Source: Saksenaea vasiformis B4078 (lineage: Eukaryota > Mucoromycota > Mucoromycetes > Mucorales > Saksenaeaceae). From it: a stretch of DNA of 64,000 nt. Made by a program: the position numbers and the translations under genes. Below the pieces are notes generated by a model. That model saw nothing but the letters and a program-made list of their open reading frames with translations. It was not told the origin of the DNA and searched no databases. Location: contig JNDT01002339.1 in the NCBI GenBank assembly GCA_000697055.1, forward strand, positions 1-64,000. Direction: 5' to 3'. Shown here one piece after another: positions 45,735 through 56,481 of this stretch (position 1 is its first letter; each line of letters begins with the position of its first letter).

Positions 45735-47592
45735 ATGATGTTGGAGGAGGACGGCGGCAGCAGTGCTGCTTTGCATAGTCCGACTCCTCCAAAGTCGACA
45801 CTTGCTACTACGACAACGTTAAGTCCTATGGCTGCTATGCATAACCCAATCCAACTGGCCGCCATCTCCAACTATAAGTTAGCACAACTCACCTTTGCAC
45901 CACCCAATCTCGATTCGTTGAGGAAAACCGCTGTAATAAAGAACATGCTCGAACTGATCTACAGAGACACCCCCGCGGAATGGCTGGACCAAATGACGCG
46001 ATGGGAATTCTTTACACCAGAGTAAAATGCAACCTTGAGCCAACTTTGGATAGCCCTGTCTGACCGCCTTCTTTTCTTTTTCTTTAATTAGGTCACTGAA
46101 CAATATGACCCAAGAAGGTCTCGAAGAAATGTTCTCGCAATACGTACAGACCATGGAGGCGTTTCAACCAATGAAAATAGCAGACGACGAAGACGAAGAC
46201 GAAGATCAGAATGACACCGAGACCATGTGGGCAGATGACCTTCCTACACCTGACGCTACGGCCGCTGAATCCATCTTCTCTCACCCTACAGCTTCACTTT
46301 CGAGCGATGCTATTGCACGTTTGCCTGTTCCTGACGATAAACCATTACCTGAGAAACCAGAAGATAAGCAAGTGCGGCGAAAGAGCGTGGTTCGTAACCG
46401 TCTCAGTTGGACAAGCGATACGGGTGTACCATCTAGCGTAGTAACACAACATTTGGCAAATGAGTTGATGAATTTATTTGATATGGAATTCTCCGTGGAC
46501 ATTGATCTCAGCACTGCTCCTAGACTACCCGAGTTACCTTTTCTCAAACAGCAGCAACAACAACAACAACAGCAAAGGAGACCGTCCCAACGTTATTCAA
46601 CAGATTCATTTATGGGCTTGATTCCTGCATTTGAGAGTTTTCGTTTAGAAGAGGATGTACGATCAGCCCCCGCACGTTCGATGACTTTTCCTCCTCCTCC
46701 CTCTGTACCACCACCAGACGACACACAAAAATCAAATCGACGACGGTCAACCAGTCTTCCCATTACGATAGAGCAGCTACAGCAACAACAACAACAACAA
46801 TGTCAACAACAGAAACCTCCTCAGCGATCTTCCTCCTTAAAATACCGCCAGCAAGAACGAGTCGTTCCACCACCAGAGCCGGAGCAACAACCGGAGCCGG
46901 AATCCAAACGAAATCATGAGCTTTTCTCTGGGTTGGCCAATGCTTTAGGCCGAGATGGACCGAAACTTTCAAAGAAAAAGTCACTCCGCCGGTTAGCATC
47001 GTTTGTACGCCGGACTTCGCCAGCCACCGACCTTCTTACCGTTCCGCAGGATGATCGAGGCATCTCGTGCGAATCCGTTAATTCCATCGCCTCCTCCTCC
47101 GCCTCCTCCTCTTGGTCTTCTATCGAGACACCACAAGTAGCAAGAGCCATTCCTCTTTCCTCTCTCCAAAAGCCGTTACCAGAAACCCCGCCCTCGTTGA
47201 AACGACGGAGCTTCGTCATGGCCAGACCTGTCGTTGTGGATGCACAAGAACTCAGACGTGCCCGATCATTAGGCCACCGCTGTACGCAAAGGAAGAAACG
47301 TAGATCCCTCATGGAGAGTGCATCCAAACGAAGGAGTCTTATTTTACAGGAACAACCACACGTAGTAGTAGTAGACAACAACAAAAAACCCACGCTGTCG
47401 CGCTCAAAATCAGCGCTGATCAAAATTGGTAGTGGCGCCCGCCGAAGTTTGCGTCGCGCTGCAAGTAGCAAAGATCGGAAACAAAATGGTTGGGAAGATC
47501 ATCACGATCGTCCATCTGAGCCAGCCTCAGGTGGCTACTTTGTCAAAAGAATGGCATCGCTCGGGAAGCGTATGAAGTTACAACGTACATAA
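45735..47592 (+). CDS. Basic, polyQ-containing protein with repeated RRxS motifs
   Basis: Two exons, 45735-46021 and 46092-47592 (595 aa), joined in frame across a 70-nt intron. An N-terminal helical part contains LAQLTFAPPNLDSLRKTAV and WLDQMTRWEFFTPE. Then follow an acidic run (ADDEDEDEDQND), two Gln runs (46550-46575 and 46780-46815, CAA/CAG mixed), proline-rich stretches (FPPPPSVPPPD, PPPEPEQQPEPE) and a very basic C-terminal half. Basophilic kinase-type sites recur: RRKSV, RRRSTS, KKKSL, KRRSF, KRRSL (twice), ARRSL. No enzymatic domain. It looks like an intrinsically disordered regulator that could be phosphorylated by PKA/AGC kinases (inference). Confidence 0.8.
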
Positions 47593-47689
47593 CATACAAA
47601 TACACATCGTCGTCACCATAGTAATACTTATGTGATATAACTTTGTGTGCGTGAATGTTTTCTCTTTTCTTTTTTTTTTTAAATAACAT

Positions 47690-47730
47690 CTCTCTTTCTC
47701 TCTATCTCTCTCTGTCTCTCTTTTTCTTTT
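47690..47730. repeat. CT-rich simple repeat
   Basis: TCTCTCTTTCTCTCTATCTC-type tract between two convergent genes (stops at 47592 and 47755). Confidence 0.65.
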
Positions 47731-47754
47731 TTTATTGGTTACATCTTTTTTTCT

Positions 47755-48057
47755 TTAACAAATGACCGATTCAAACTTGTCTTCTGGCATATCCACTGCA
47801 TAATGAGCAGGTACAACGTAAAGTGTGCCGGCACAGCGAGGTTCAGTCCACATGGCACAATGGCTGCTACCATGGTTCTCGACGCGTACTGCAGGAAATT
47901 GCTTTGGGAATTCAGCACAGCGATGGTCTGAGCTAAGAACACCTGAACGGAGGTTTCGATCCTTGCCAAATAAGACAACCCCTGTGTTGGCATCACCGAC
48001 AATAGCCAATGCGGAAGAAATAAGCAATAAGAATTGTATCACCAAGAGCATTGTCAT
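47755..48057 (-). CDS. Small secreted cysteine-containing protein (100 aa)
   Basis: ATG at 48055-48057. Residues 1-18 (MTMLLVIQFLLLISSALA) form a textbook signal peptide with an A-x-A-type end. The mature part of about 80 aa has four cysteines (HRC, SHC, PRC, final VIC) and the pattern C-x(4)-QFPAVRVEN, CAMWTEPRCAGTLY. It ends with Cys immediately before the stop. Two disulfides are plausible. No enzyme motif. Fungi secrete many such small proteins, with roles in the wall, in signalling or in host contact; nothing here decides between them. Single exon, about 200 bp downstream (in transcription direction) of the Sec2 gene stop. A partial look-alike occurs at 53027-53293. Confidence 0.75.
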   Translation of the reverse strand: MTMLLVIQFLLLISSALAIVGDANTGVVLFGKDRNLRSGVLSSDHRCAEFPKQFPAVRVENHGSSHCAMWTEPRCAGTLYVVPAHYAVDMPEDKFESVIC

Positions 48058-48162
48058 TGTTTCAACGTGTAGAAGTTCAAAAAGAAAGAGAGAGGCAATA
48101 TTTGCGGTGTGGAGAAAGAGAGAGAACCATGCGATGGAAATGGGTTTGTGTACTTTTTTCTT

Positions 48163-48164
<2 letters not shown>

Positions 48165-48198
<34 letters not shown>
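48165..48198. repeat. 34-nt poly-T tract
   Basis: Uninterrupted T run (A on the minus strand) between the small secreted gene start and the Sec2 stop. Its true length may vary or be affected by sequencing. Confidence 0.8.
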
Positions 48199-48201
<3 letters not shown>

Positions 48202-48202
48202 G

Positions 48203-48230
48203 AAACCCCTTTCCTGACAAGGGTTTTTTT
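48203..48230 (-). terminator. Hairpin next to the poly-T tract
   Basis: AAACCCCTT and AAGGGTTT, separated by TCCTGAC, can pair into a short stem 35-60 bp beyond the Sec2 stop codon, flanked by T runs on both sides. A 3'-end role is only suggestive, since fungal mRNA ends are made by cleavage and polyadenylation. Confidence 0.2.
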
Positions 48231-48261
48231 TTTTCAGAACAAAGAAAGAAAAAAAGAAATG

Positions 48262-49362
48262 TCAGTTTATTCTTTCCATTGATTGATCCTTCTCCAGCCG
48301 CACACCCGACCTTGCCCAAAACATGCATAACCGCGCTCGAACGAACTCATGAAATAAGCTTTCTAATGTGCGAGATGCATATCTGTCGTCGTGTATATGT
48401 CGCACAAACATGTAGAAATTGCAAATAGCGACAAGCCGATCACGACAACTGCGATCAATGGTCCATTCACGATCATTGTCGCGTAACCGGAAACGAAAAA
48501 TCCCCGGCTTAGCGCAAGCAAAACAATTGGGAGCAATCCCACGGCGATGGGGAGGAAGGTGATAACGTTCAATAAAACATGGCTGTTGTATCAGACAAGC
48601 CGCGACCCTACTCAAAGTCAGTTTTGACTTGAGTGGTCCTAGACATGGTTCAACATCTTCATGAAGACATTGCTTCATCAATGGCAAATGATGGGCATTA
48701 TCAAGCACAGTTGTACGTAGTCGGGCCACAAATAGGCGGAACTTCTCGACGTGGCAAGGGTCGAACGCAAACCCTTGCTTTTGCTCTTCACGCGTCAATT
48801 TCGGGGGAGATGAGACAGCTTCAAAACGTGTACGCAGTTCCTGCAGTTGAGCCCGTTCACTGCTCAATTGATCCTGTGTCATTTCAAGCTGATTGCGCAG
48901 CTGTTCAATCGTTCGTTTCAACGTATATCCGTCGCGACGCGCTTCGCTCACCATGGTGTTGGCCTGCTCAAACAGACGCCCTGACAATTCTTCCAACTCA
49001 GATTCCATTGTCATCTTGGCTTGTTCCATGCTGCTAAGACATTCAGTCTGAAGCGTATATTTTTGCTGCAGTACAGCCAATTCGTGTCGTAACGTTCGGA
49101 TTTCCTCCGTTTGCTGTGTGAGCCGGGATTCTAGCTGTAGCTGTCGTGTTGGATCAACAGACTCGGCATAGGTTGGTAATGGCAAGATCGATGTTGGTAA
49201 CGGACTGAGCGAGAGGGAAGAGGCAGATCGACAGGGAGCGACATGGGCGGCTGGAAGTCGGGGTGTTTTAGGGATCTGCATGATTTGCTGTTGCCCGCCA
49301 TTCAGTTTCGGCTGCGAGGCAGGAAGAAACCAATGTGGTTTGACGATTGCCGCCAACCCCAT
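48262..49362 (-). CDS. Sec2/Rabin8-type Rab GEF
   Basis: Single-exon 366-aa protein. After a Ser/Pro-rich N-terminus (residues 1-70), a coiled coil (about 75-190) contains ESELEELSGRLFEQANTMVS followed by EARRDG, the hallmark of the Sec2/Rabin8 GEF domain. There two parallel helices insert between the switches of Sec4/Rab8 and release GDP. The C-terminal half has LPLMKQCLHEDVEPCLG and then a Cys/Arg-rich segment (PNCFACAKPG). The protein activates Sec4 on secretory vesicles for polarised exocytosis at hyphal tips. Yeast Sec2 is longer (about 760 aa); this short form resembles fungal GEF-only paralogues. No introns. Confidence 0.85.
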   Translation of the reverse strand: MGLAAIVKPHWFLPASQPKLNGGQQQIMQIPKTPRLPAAHVAPCRSASSLSLSPLPTSILPLPTYAESVDPTRQLQLESRLTQQTEEIRTLRHELAVLQQKYTLQTECLSSMEQAKMTMESELEELSGRLFEQANTMVSEARRDGYTLKRTIEQLRNQLEMTQDQLSSERAQLQELRTRFEAVSSPPKLTREEQKQGFAFDPCHVEKFRLFVARLRTTVLDNAHHLPLMKQCLHEDVEPCLGPLKSKLTLSRVAACLIQQPCFIERYHLPPHRRGIAPNCFACAKPGIFRFRLRDNDREWTIDRSCRDRLVAICNFYMFVRHIHDDRYASRTLESLFHEFVRARLCMFWARSGVRLEKDQSMERIN

Positions 49363-50155
49363 AAATAAATTTCGTAGGAGAATTTAAACGAAGAACACAA
49401 AAAAAAAAGTTTAAGAGAATTCTACTGTATCTGTCGGTTGGTGCAAAATGAAATAGAATCGGAATTTTTTATTCATTGAGATCGTCATCGAGAAATATAG
49501 AAAACTACTTCTGTATACCCAACGAACTGTGTGTTCATCAGGGAATTTTGAGCGAAATGGGCCCCTCCAATGGACACGAAATTGAACTTGTTAGACTAGT
49601 ATCGAAAAAGGGTTTCTCAAGATACTTACCCCCCAAAGGCACTTCTACGGTGAGAGCGTGTTTGAGGGAACTGATTAAGACAACGTTTACCGCAGAGTTG
49701 GACATAGAGGACACACGTGGGCAAGACGGTCCAAAACGGAAATCCTGCGACAATAGATGATATGTTCGTTAAAAGAGAGTCAAGAGGTGTTATCGATCCG
49801 CTTAAATAGCCACCTCACTCGTTAGGACACAAATCATACGAAACAGCTTAGTGGTACAGTTCGACTCCTCCTTGGCTAACACGTCGCTATCCATTCAAGG
49901 TAATCTGAACTCATAGTATTTGCTGTAAAGACATGATATGTCTGGCCAAACAATAAAAAAAAAAGAAAATGCGTTTCATCAAAGAAAAAGAGAGGTTCTT
50001 GTATCATCGATTGTTTGATGGGTATCTTTAAATTGGTCCTCAAGGACATTCCTCGCATCTTGCAGAACAGCAAGGTAAAAATGAGGATTTGGCTATGTAC
50101 AAATGCAATTATGGTTTTTTTTCTTCTTTTTTTTGGGGGGAGGGGAGGGTAGTTG
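49363..50155. other. Intergenic; faint dispersed-repeat match
   Basis: Sec2 promoter on the left, Mvp1 3' flank on the right. Around 49485-49720 the order ATGGACACGAAATTGAAC, then GATACTTACCCCCCAAAGGCA, resembles the ATGGACGCGAAATTTATA / TTACTTACCCCGAAGGGTA blocks of copy B, so a strongly diverged copy G is possible. Confidence 0.35.
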
Positions 50156-52576
50156 TTAGTCAAAAGTTTGATGCTCCACTGGCATCTCAGAAACAGGTCC
50201 TTCCAGTAGTGCCCAATTTTCTGCACGCTGACGTGAAAATTTGATCATATCCCGGACATAATCTCGGTAAAGAGAGGAGATAAACGCTTGTTGTTTGTGG
50301 AGATAGGTCAGTTCGGTCCACATGCAGTACCGGACGAATACTTGGCGCGATTGTTGATCGCGTAGTGCTTCTTCGTCCTATCAACCTGATAAGTTTCCTT
50401 GTTTGTTTGTTTTCATTGACTGTACATTATGCACTGCTTCCTCCAATCGAGCAACTTCAACATCAAATCCAGGTACGCCCTTATGTTGATTCATCTTGGT
50501 CCGGTTAGCAGCTATCCTCTTTGATAAGACCTCTGCTTGGTTGGTCGCCATCTTCTCTTTGCGTTCATCCAGTTCCTGCGATTATATAGCGTATCAGACC
50601 ATCAACTCTATACAGTTTGACATGCTTACTCTGAAAGACACCAGTAAGTCGCGGAATCGTTTTAAGTTTTCCAGTACACCATCCGCATTTGTATGAACCT
50701 GTAAACAAAAATCGTCTGAGACTTTCCTTTCTTTTTTTGGACTGAATGCATGCATGGAATATACCTGATTCTCTAGAATGCTGCTCTCATGTTGCATACG
50801 CTTTGCCACACTTTCGTATCCCTTCACTACCTGCTGACAGCCACGGCAATCCGACGCATGATACCGGTGCTCCGCTTCAGAAAGTGAGCTATCCCAGGGG
50901 TCCAGTTAAATAAAGGTCTGGGGATTTAGTCTGTCACTTGCTTACTTCAGTGCAGTACCATAACGAGTGAAATCCATTGCCTGACCATGCGACCTGCGAA
51001 TCATTCGTTCCATAATAGAGCATAAATTGCTATAGTGCTCCACCATTGCATTCACACGATTCCGGTTCTTTTGCAGCTGTTCATCCAGACTTTTTGGCAT
51101 CGCAACCAGCATTTCTTCAGCAGACATTTTTTTGCGTTTATACTCTTCCTCCAGCGGCGGTGGATTTTGTTTTCGCCATGAAGCCAGTTCCTTAAGGAAC
51201 AAAGAGCATATCAGTCGAGGAAGGAAATACAGTCGGTTACTACTTACTGATGGCTCTGTGAGGAATTTAACAACTACTTCATCCCGATGCAAAGTTGGAT
51301 GTCGGACCACAGCATTAATAAACCTTGAAAGCCCCTTACGCCGTTTCTCCAGGAAAGCAGCATCCCCTGAGAACACATGCATTAAACAAAACATTCATAC
51401 TGCTGCTCCACACATACTTCCACCGATTTTCTTTGGCGGCAAGTTCGGTAATGTTCGGAAAGGATAACGTCGTAAAAGAACCTCCATGAGCCACCAAAAG
51501 TCGCTGTAACGTCGAAGTACAATCGAGGATCGTTTCTGACTCTCCACGATATAGTTTACATGCTTGAAAATGAACCCTGCCCGCTCAGGTGCAATGGTCA
51601 CCTTAATCTCCTCCAGATTCTGAAACCAATTTCGGGAATCCACTTTAGGCTTTGTGGTGGCGTCTTTCGGTTTGGACATGCCTGGATAACTGCTGTTGCC
51701 ATTATTACCGTTCGTCATCGGCTTTGGTGCAATATCGAGGGGAGATGTGATCACGGGTGTTGCTGATTTATCGCATTCACGCTTTCCGATTTGGCTATCA
51801 GCCAATACAAGTTCTGGAAGAGCTTTTTTTTTTAACGAAAGGTTTTAGCCGTAAGGTTCTCATGCCGATCCATCCAATTTGCTTACAATATTTGTGCTTT
51901 TGCAAGCTGCGTAACGACACCTCTATAGATCACATATAAAATTCAGTCAACTGTTTTTTGACGGCTTTTCATGTATTTTACCCATTTTGTTCTGAGCACA
52001 TGCTACAAGCGCCAATGTTGCGTTGAATTCTGGACGTGTTACGTAAGATGCGCCGTTGGGAACGACAATTGCCAATATCTAAAATAGGAATACATCAGTC
52101 GGCTCAGCCTGCATTGTTACCAAAACCTTTTTTCTTACCTTTTCAATTTCTTGTGGGGAAAGATCGCCTTTCTCCAAGAGTTTATGCAGTGACGCCAAAG
52201 ATACTCGACCGGCATGCTGCACCTGTGAAAACAAGGTACAGTAGATCTCGGGCAACCGCATACCCACTGCATACCAATGAGTCACCTGTAACCAGCAACC
52301 ATTGGCTTTTTGTTACTTACTCAGAGCATTGGCTGGCGTCATGTACTCAGCAGTGTCTTGCGGCGTTGTCGTTGGACTGGAATGAAAGCTCTGCGTCGTG
52401 AATGAGCGTGACATGTCTGCCATGGATTCCAGTCGTCCCATACTGCTCCAGGGGTCATTGTCTTCATAATGTGAGAACGAGCTTGTGAGAGAACGACTCC
52501 CACCCCCTAGAATGGATGGCGAATTGGTAATGTCAAAGATAGAACTCGACAAAGGATCTTCTTCTTGATGCAACAT
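50156..52576 (-). CDS. MVP1: Sorting nexin Mvp1/SNX8
   Basis: About eight exons from ATG at 52574-52576. Order: a disordered N-terminus (SSSIFDITNSPS, DPWSSMGRL); an EF-hand-like/EH-type segment (about 52080-52260, LPEIYCTLFSQVQHAGRVSL, LEKGDLSPQEIEKV); a PX domain (about 51250-51700: VTIAPERAGFIFKHVNYIV, SSIVLRRYSDFWWLMEVLL, PPKKIGG, RRKGLSRFINAVVRHP) that binds phosphatidylinositol-3-phosphate, with the Arg-Arg-Tyr pocket visible; then a BAR-type helical region to the stop (YSNLCSIMERMIRR, VLENLKRFRDLLVSFR, RYCMWTELTYLHKQQAFI). Mvp1 drives retromer-independent recycling from endosomes. Domain order and length fit the family. The C-terminus is MPVEHQTFD. Confidence 0.92.
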
Positions 52577-54182
52577 GACTGATCAAAACTGAACCACTCG
52601 GTGTAAAAGGAAGAAAAGATAATAATAAAAAAACAGTACAAATTATAAGAACTGGATTATAAAAAGGTTCAAGGAAGAAAAAGAGAAAGATAGAATCAAG
52701 CCATGCAGCGAGGAGTTGTATAAATGTCGTCGGAGATAATTTTCCAGGATAAGAAAAGAGACTCTCTACTCAGAAAACGGAAGGATGGTGAAATCCATTC
52801 CCGTCTTTTTGCCCGTTCCACCGTATTTAGCCTCGTGTTTACACAATCCGGAAATTTCATAATAGAATCAGCTATTAGGAATGAATGAAAGTTAATGTAA
52901 CAGATCGACAACACATCCTAAACCTATTTTCCATGATCCTTCTTCACAACGGACCTTTTTACTTTTATTTTTATCATTATTATCTCAAGGTATTAACGGA
53001 GAAGATTTCTTCCTATACAGCATACTTCATGTGACATAGCTGTACATACCAGAATGAACAAGTTTCTCTGTGGAACCAAGGTTTTTTACTAGCCAGTTAG
53101 AGAAAAGAAAACATACACCTTTGTTATGATCGAACAGCGTTGTTTTCGTTGTCACACGCCATACCATCGGAAATAACTTCTTTAAGGTTGTAGTGTAACA
53201 GCTGCCACTTGCCTGTTTAGCTGCACTGCCGGGGATTTGACCTTGGTAAAAATGAAAATGGGTTGCGTCAATGCCAAATAGAATTGACAGCATCAACAGA
53301 AACAAACGGTCTATCCGTTATCGTTGGTAAAAGCTGTGACTACAGTTCCACTTAATCAGTGGCCCTTTTGTAAATATACAGAATGTTACTTCTTTTTTAC
53401 AACGATAAAGTACATACTTGATTTGTTAGCTTAGCCTCTACTGCTTCTTTGTTTTTCTTTTTTCATTTAACAACAACTCTGGTGATGAAGTTGGACCTGC
53501 TAGTGTGCTTTTTTCATGCGATCAAAGGATTGGAGGGGAATTCGTTTCCCGACTCAGCTCCGTCCATAACTTTTCATGCAGAATCGCTTTTTTTTTTAGT
53601 TGAGCGATGCTGGGCATGCAGCTCTGATTCATTGAACAAGATCATCGTTTGGGCTCTCAATGATGTTTAGAGGGTGAAATGACACTTTGTCAAATATCCC
53701 TTTGTTTCTAATGTTTTGAGCGCAAATGCAGCCATGGCGTCAGAAGAGAGAAGCAAAAAAAAAAAAAAAATAGAAGGGAAGGGGTAATGTTTAGAACGTG
53801 ATAATCATCATTCTCTTTACACATAACTAAATTGTATCTTCAACTAGGCTCAAGTGAGTGCTACAAACATTTCAAAATCAACTGATCAGGACAACAGTCA
53901 TTTTGCGAGGCATTGACAAGAAGGTGATTTGTTCAGGAGATCCTTATTTCACATGGCCATTTGTCGAACAAGGTAGAATTGAGTCCTACCCTGAAGCTTG
54001 ATGCATGGAAAATCTAAACTTGGGGTTATCCATTTACCATTTTCGATCCTTCGAAAAACAACAAGTAAACAGTAAACAGTACCCAGGTGATCGCACAGCC
54101 AAGCCACTATCTGAGTCTTTTTTGGGCCTCGAGGCGAAAGTTCACTTAACGAAAAATAAGCAGCCATTTCGCGCGTCCTTGC
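52577..54182. other. Intergenic between divergent genes, with one doubtful small ORF
   Basis: Promoters of Mvp1 and CCA1. A-run at 53756-53770. A plus frame around 53449 and a minus frame at 52696-52914 lack support. The minus-strand ORF at 53027-53293 is listed separately. Confidence 0.45.
53027..53293 (-). CDS. Possible small secreted protein (88 aa)
   Basis: ATG at 53291-53293 gives a short hydrophobic start (MLSILFGIDA) and a small polar protein with SCYTTTLKKLFPMVWRV and KGVCFLFSNW. The pattern C-x(n)-FP-x-x-x-RV...C-x-L/M-F/W resembles the secreted protein at 47755-48057, but the signal peptide is weak and may need an upstream exon. It could be a decayed paralogue. Confidence 0.3.
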   Translation of the reverse strand: MLSILFGIDATHFHFYQGQIPGSAAKQASGSCYTTTLKKLFPMVWRVTTKTTLFDHNKGVCFLFSNWLVKNLGSTEKLVHSGMYSYVT

Positions 54183-56360
54183 ATGCTTGCATCAAGAAAC
54201 CTCTTGGCAACATTAGTAGCACGGCCATTAGCAAAACAAGTCGTTGTATTTTACGCGCCCATTCCAATACGTTCTCAGTTTACAACCGTGTGTAACAAAA
54301 AAAGAGCAACCGACATGACGGAACCTCCGTCACCAAAGCGACTTCATATTGACGACAAGTCATACGGTTACGCAAAAACAGGCGCAGAAATGAAGGTTGT
54401 CCTGTCCAAAACAGAATCTAAAATCTGCGACCTGCTGCAAAGCGTCTCGGACTATATTGCCAATGAACGTCGTGATCTTCCACGCATTGAAGCACGCATC
54501 GCCGGAGGTTGGGTTCGCGACAAGGCAAGTCAGCAAAAAAAAAAAAAAAAGGTCCTGCAACGTGCATGCTAAATATAACGAACGTACGAACGCGGGTATA
54601 GTTACTCAGAAAGGAATGTCACGATTTGGATGTAGCTATAAACGATATGATGGGTTACGAATTTGCACAGTACATCAACCGCTATCTCGAGGCAAATGGT
54701 CGCAGTCCGCGCTCTATCGCGAAAATTGACAGCAATCCAGCAAAGTCAAAACATCTGGAAACAGCAACAACGCGATTGTTTGGTCTTGAAATCGACTTTT
54801 GCAACTTGCGAACAGAAGTCTACAGCGAAGACAGCCGAATTCCTTCAGAAATCGTAGGTGTGTTATGGATGTATCAGCGAACAGTCAACTTAGATCCTGT
54901 AGACGTTTGGCACCCCGTCTGAAGATGCATATCGTCGCGATATTACGATCAATAGCTTATTTTACAATGTACATACACACACCGTGGAAGATTTTACTCA
55001 GCAGGTACAACAGAAGATTCGCATGACATGGTTTAAACTTAACTTTCGTTCTGCTGATACAGGGTATCTCCGATTTGAAGGAAGGCTGCATCCGGACTCC
55101 TCTGGCACCATTTGAAACCTTTCGCGATGATCCGCTGCGCGTGATGCGATGTATTCGCTTCGCCAGTCGTTTCGGATTTGAAATGGTCCCGGAGCTTCGA
55201 GAGGCTGCCAGAAATGAAATCATCAGAGACGCCTTAAAACACAAGATTAGCAGAGAAAGAATAGGCACAGAACTGGAAAAAATGTTACGGGGTCCTTCTC
55301 CTTTGATGTCGATCCAGTTGATTCACGAATTGAACCTCTATCCTGTCGTCTTCATGCTCCCCGAGAACGCCAAAGGAACACCTGAACCATCCTCGATGGC
55401 TGTTCAGGCAGCCGGTATCATTGAATGGTAAAGATAAACTAGGATTTCCTCCGTTTACTGATATATTTGTGCAGGTTCTCATCCAATCAACGTATCCATT
55501 CTTCTTCGCTGAAACCAGGAACACCGGATGAGCTGAGGACATTATATCTTAGTGCCAGTCTTTTACCCTATCTGAACCTGGAAGCAGAGCTAAAGAAAAG
55601 AACCGCACCTGCTGTTCAGGTCGTACTACGTGACTCGATCAAGGTACAAGAATAAAAAAAAAGAGGGGGGAGGGGCTGGTTCATGCAAAGTAACTCATGG
55701 CTAACAGAGTACCAATGCCGATGTGAACACAATTTCAACACTTTTCCGCGGTATCTCCCTCATGAAAGAAGCCGCCGAAAAGAATATCCAACACGGCATC
55801 CGGCGGTCTGAGTTAGGTACGGAAACGTGATCAATGAGAAAAAGAGAATTCATGTTTTGGATAGGTATGATCATTCGTGATCTAGGAGGGTTATGGAAGA
55901 GCGCAACTGTGCTTGCGATGGTTCACGACCTACTCCATCTCAGGAAGGATGTCTCTTGGCACGAGCCGAAACAGTTACTAGGTAAATAGCACCCAAAAAT
56001 GGCCATTCTTCTAAATCACACCATTGAACAGATGATGTGGCGTCAGACATTTGTGACAAGTATGACGCGTTGGCAAACAAAGCCATTGAATATGGAATTG
56101 ACAGTTGTTACAAATGGAAATACATTGTCGATGTAAGTTTCGCATGTGCATGGGTGGGAGTTAGTTACCAATGTTACACTATGCTTCTTTAGGGAAAGCG
56201 AGCAACCCAACTGCTCGGCATTAAACCTGGTCCGGTCGTTACACAACTATTGAGACAAATTATGGTCTGGCAACTGGAAAATCCAAACGGAACAGAAACC
56301 GAATGTGAAGAAATGATCAAAAATTACTGGCGTGAAATCTCGCCACAACAACAACAGTAA
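54183..56360 (+). CDS. CCA1: tRNA nucleotidyltransferase (CCA-adding enzyme)
   Basis: Multi-exon. Exons checked: 54183-54524, 54602-54853, 54903-55004, then from 55063 on; stop TAA 56358-56360. The catalytic head has RIAGGWVRDK (GGxVRD, residues 108-113) and CHDLDVAI with the metal-binding Asp122/Asp124 pair. Next come FGTPSEDAYRRDITINSLFY (the RRD nucleotide-recognition motif) and FETFRDDPLRVMRCIRFASR, then an all-helical C-terminus. It adds CCA to tRNA 3' ends in nucleus/cytosol and mitochondria. Residues 1-44 look like a mitochondrial presequence (MLASRNLLATLVARPLAKQ), and a second in-frame ATG at 54315 (MTEPPSPKR) could start the cytosolic form, as known for yeast CCA1. The first intron begins GC instead of GT. 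Convergent with the helicase gene (121 bp between stops). Confidence 0.95.
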
Positions 56361-56481
56361 GATAGCATAGCATGTACTACCACTACTCTACTACAAATAG
56401 CAATAAAAGAAAACGCACCATTACAAGATCTCTCCTTTTTTTTTCTAATCAATGATAATTTACATTTGTGTTTACGCTTGT

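Noticed and set aside
46914..47471. 185-codon minus-strand frame opposite the polyQ gene
   Set aside because: Shadow of the Arg/Ser-rich coding strand; the plus-strand gene has a clean intron and start.
49820..49875. tRNA-like B-box (AGTTCGACTCC) after AGCTTAGTGGTA
   Set aside because: The A-box-like and B-box-like words are directly adjacent, too close for a tRNA, and no acceptor stem can be formed.
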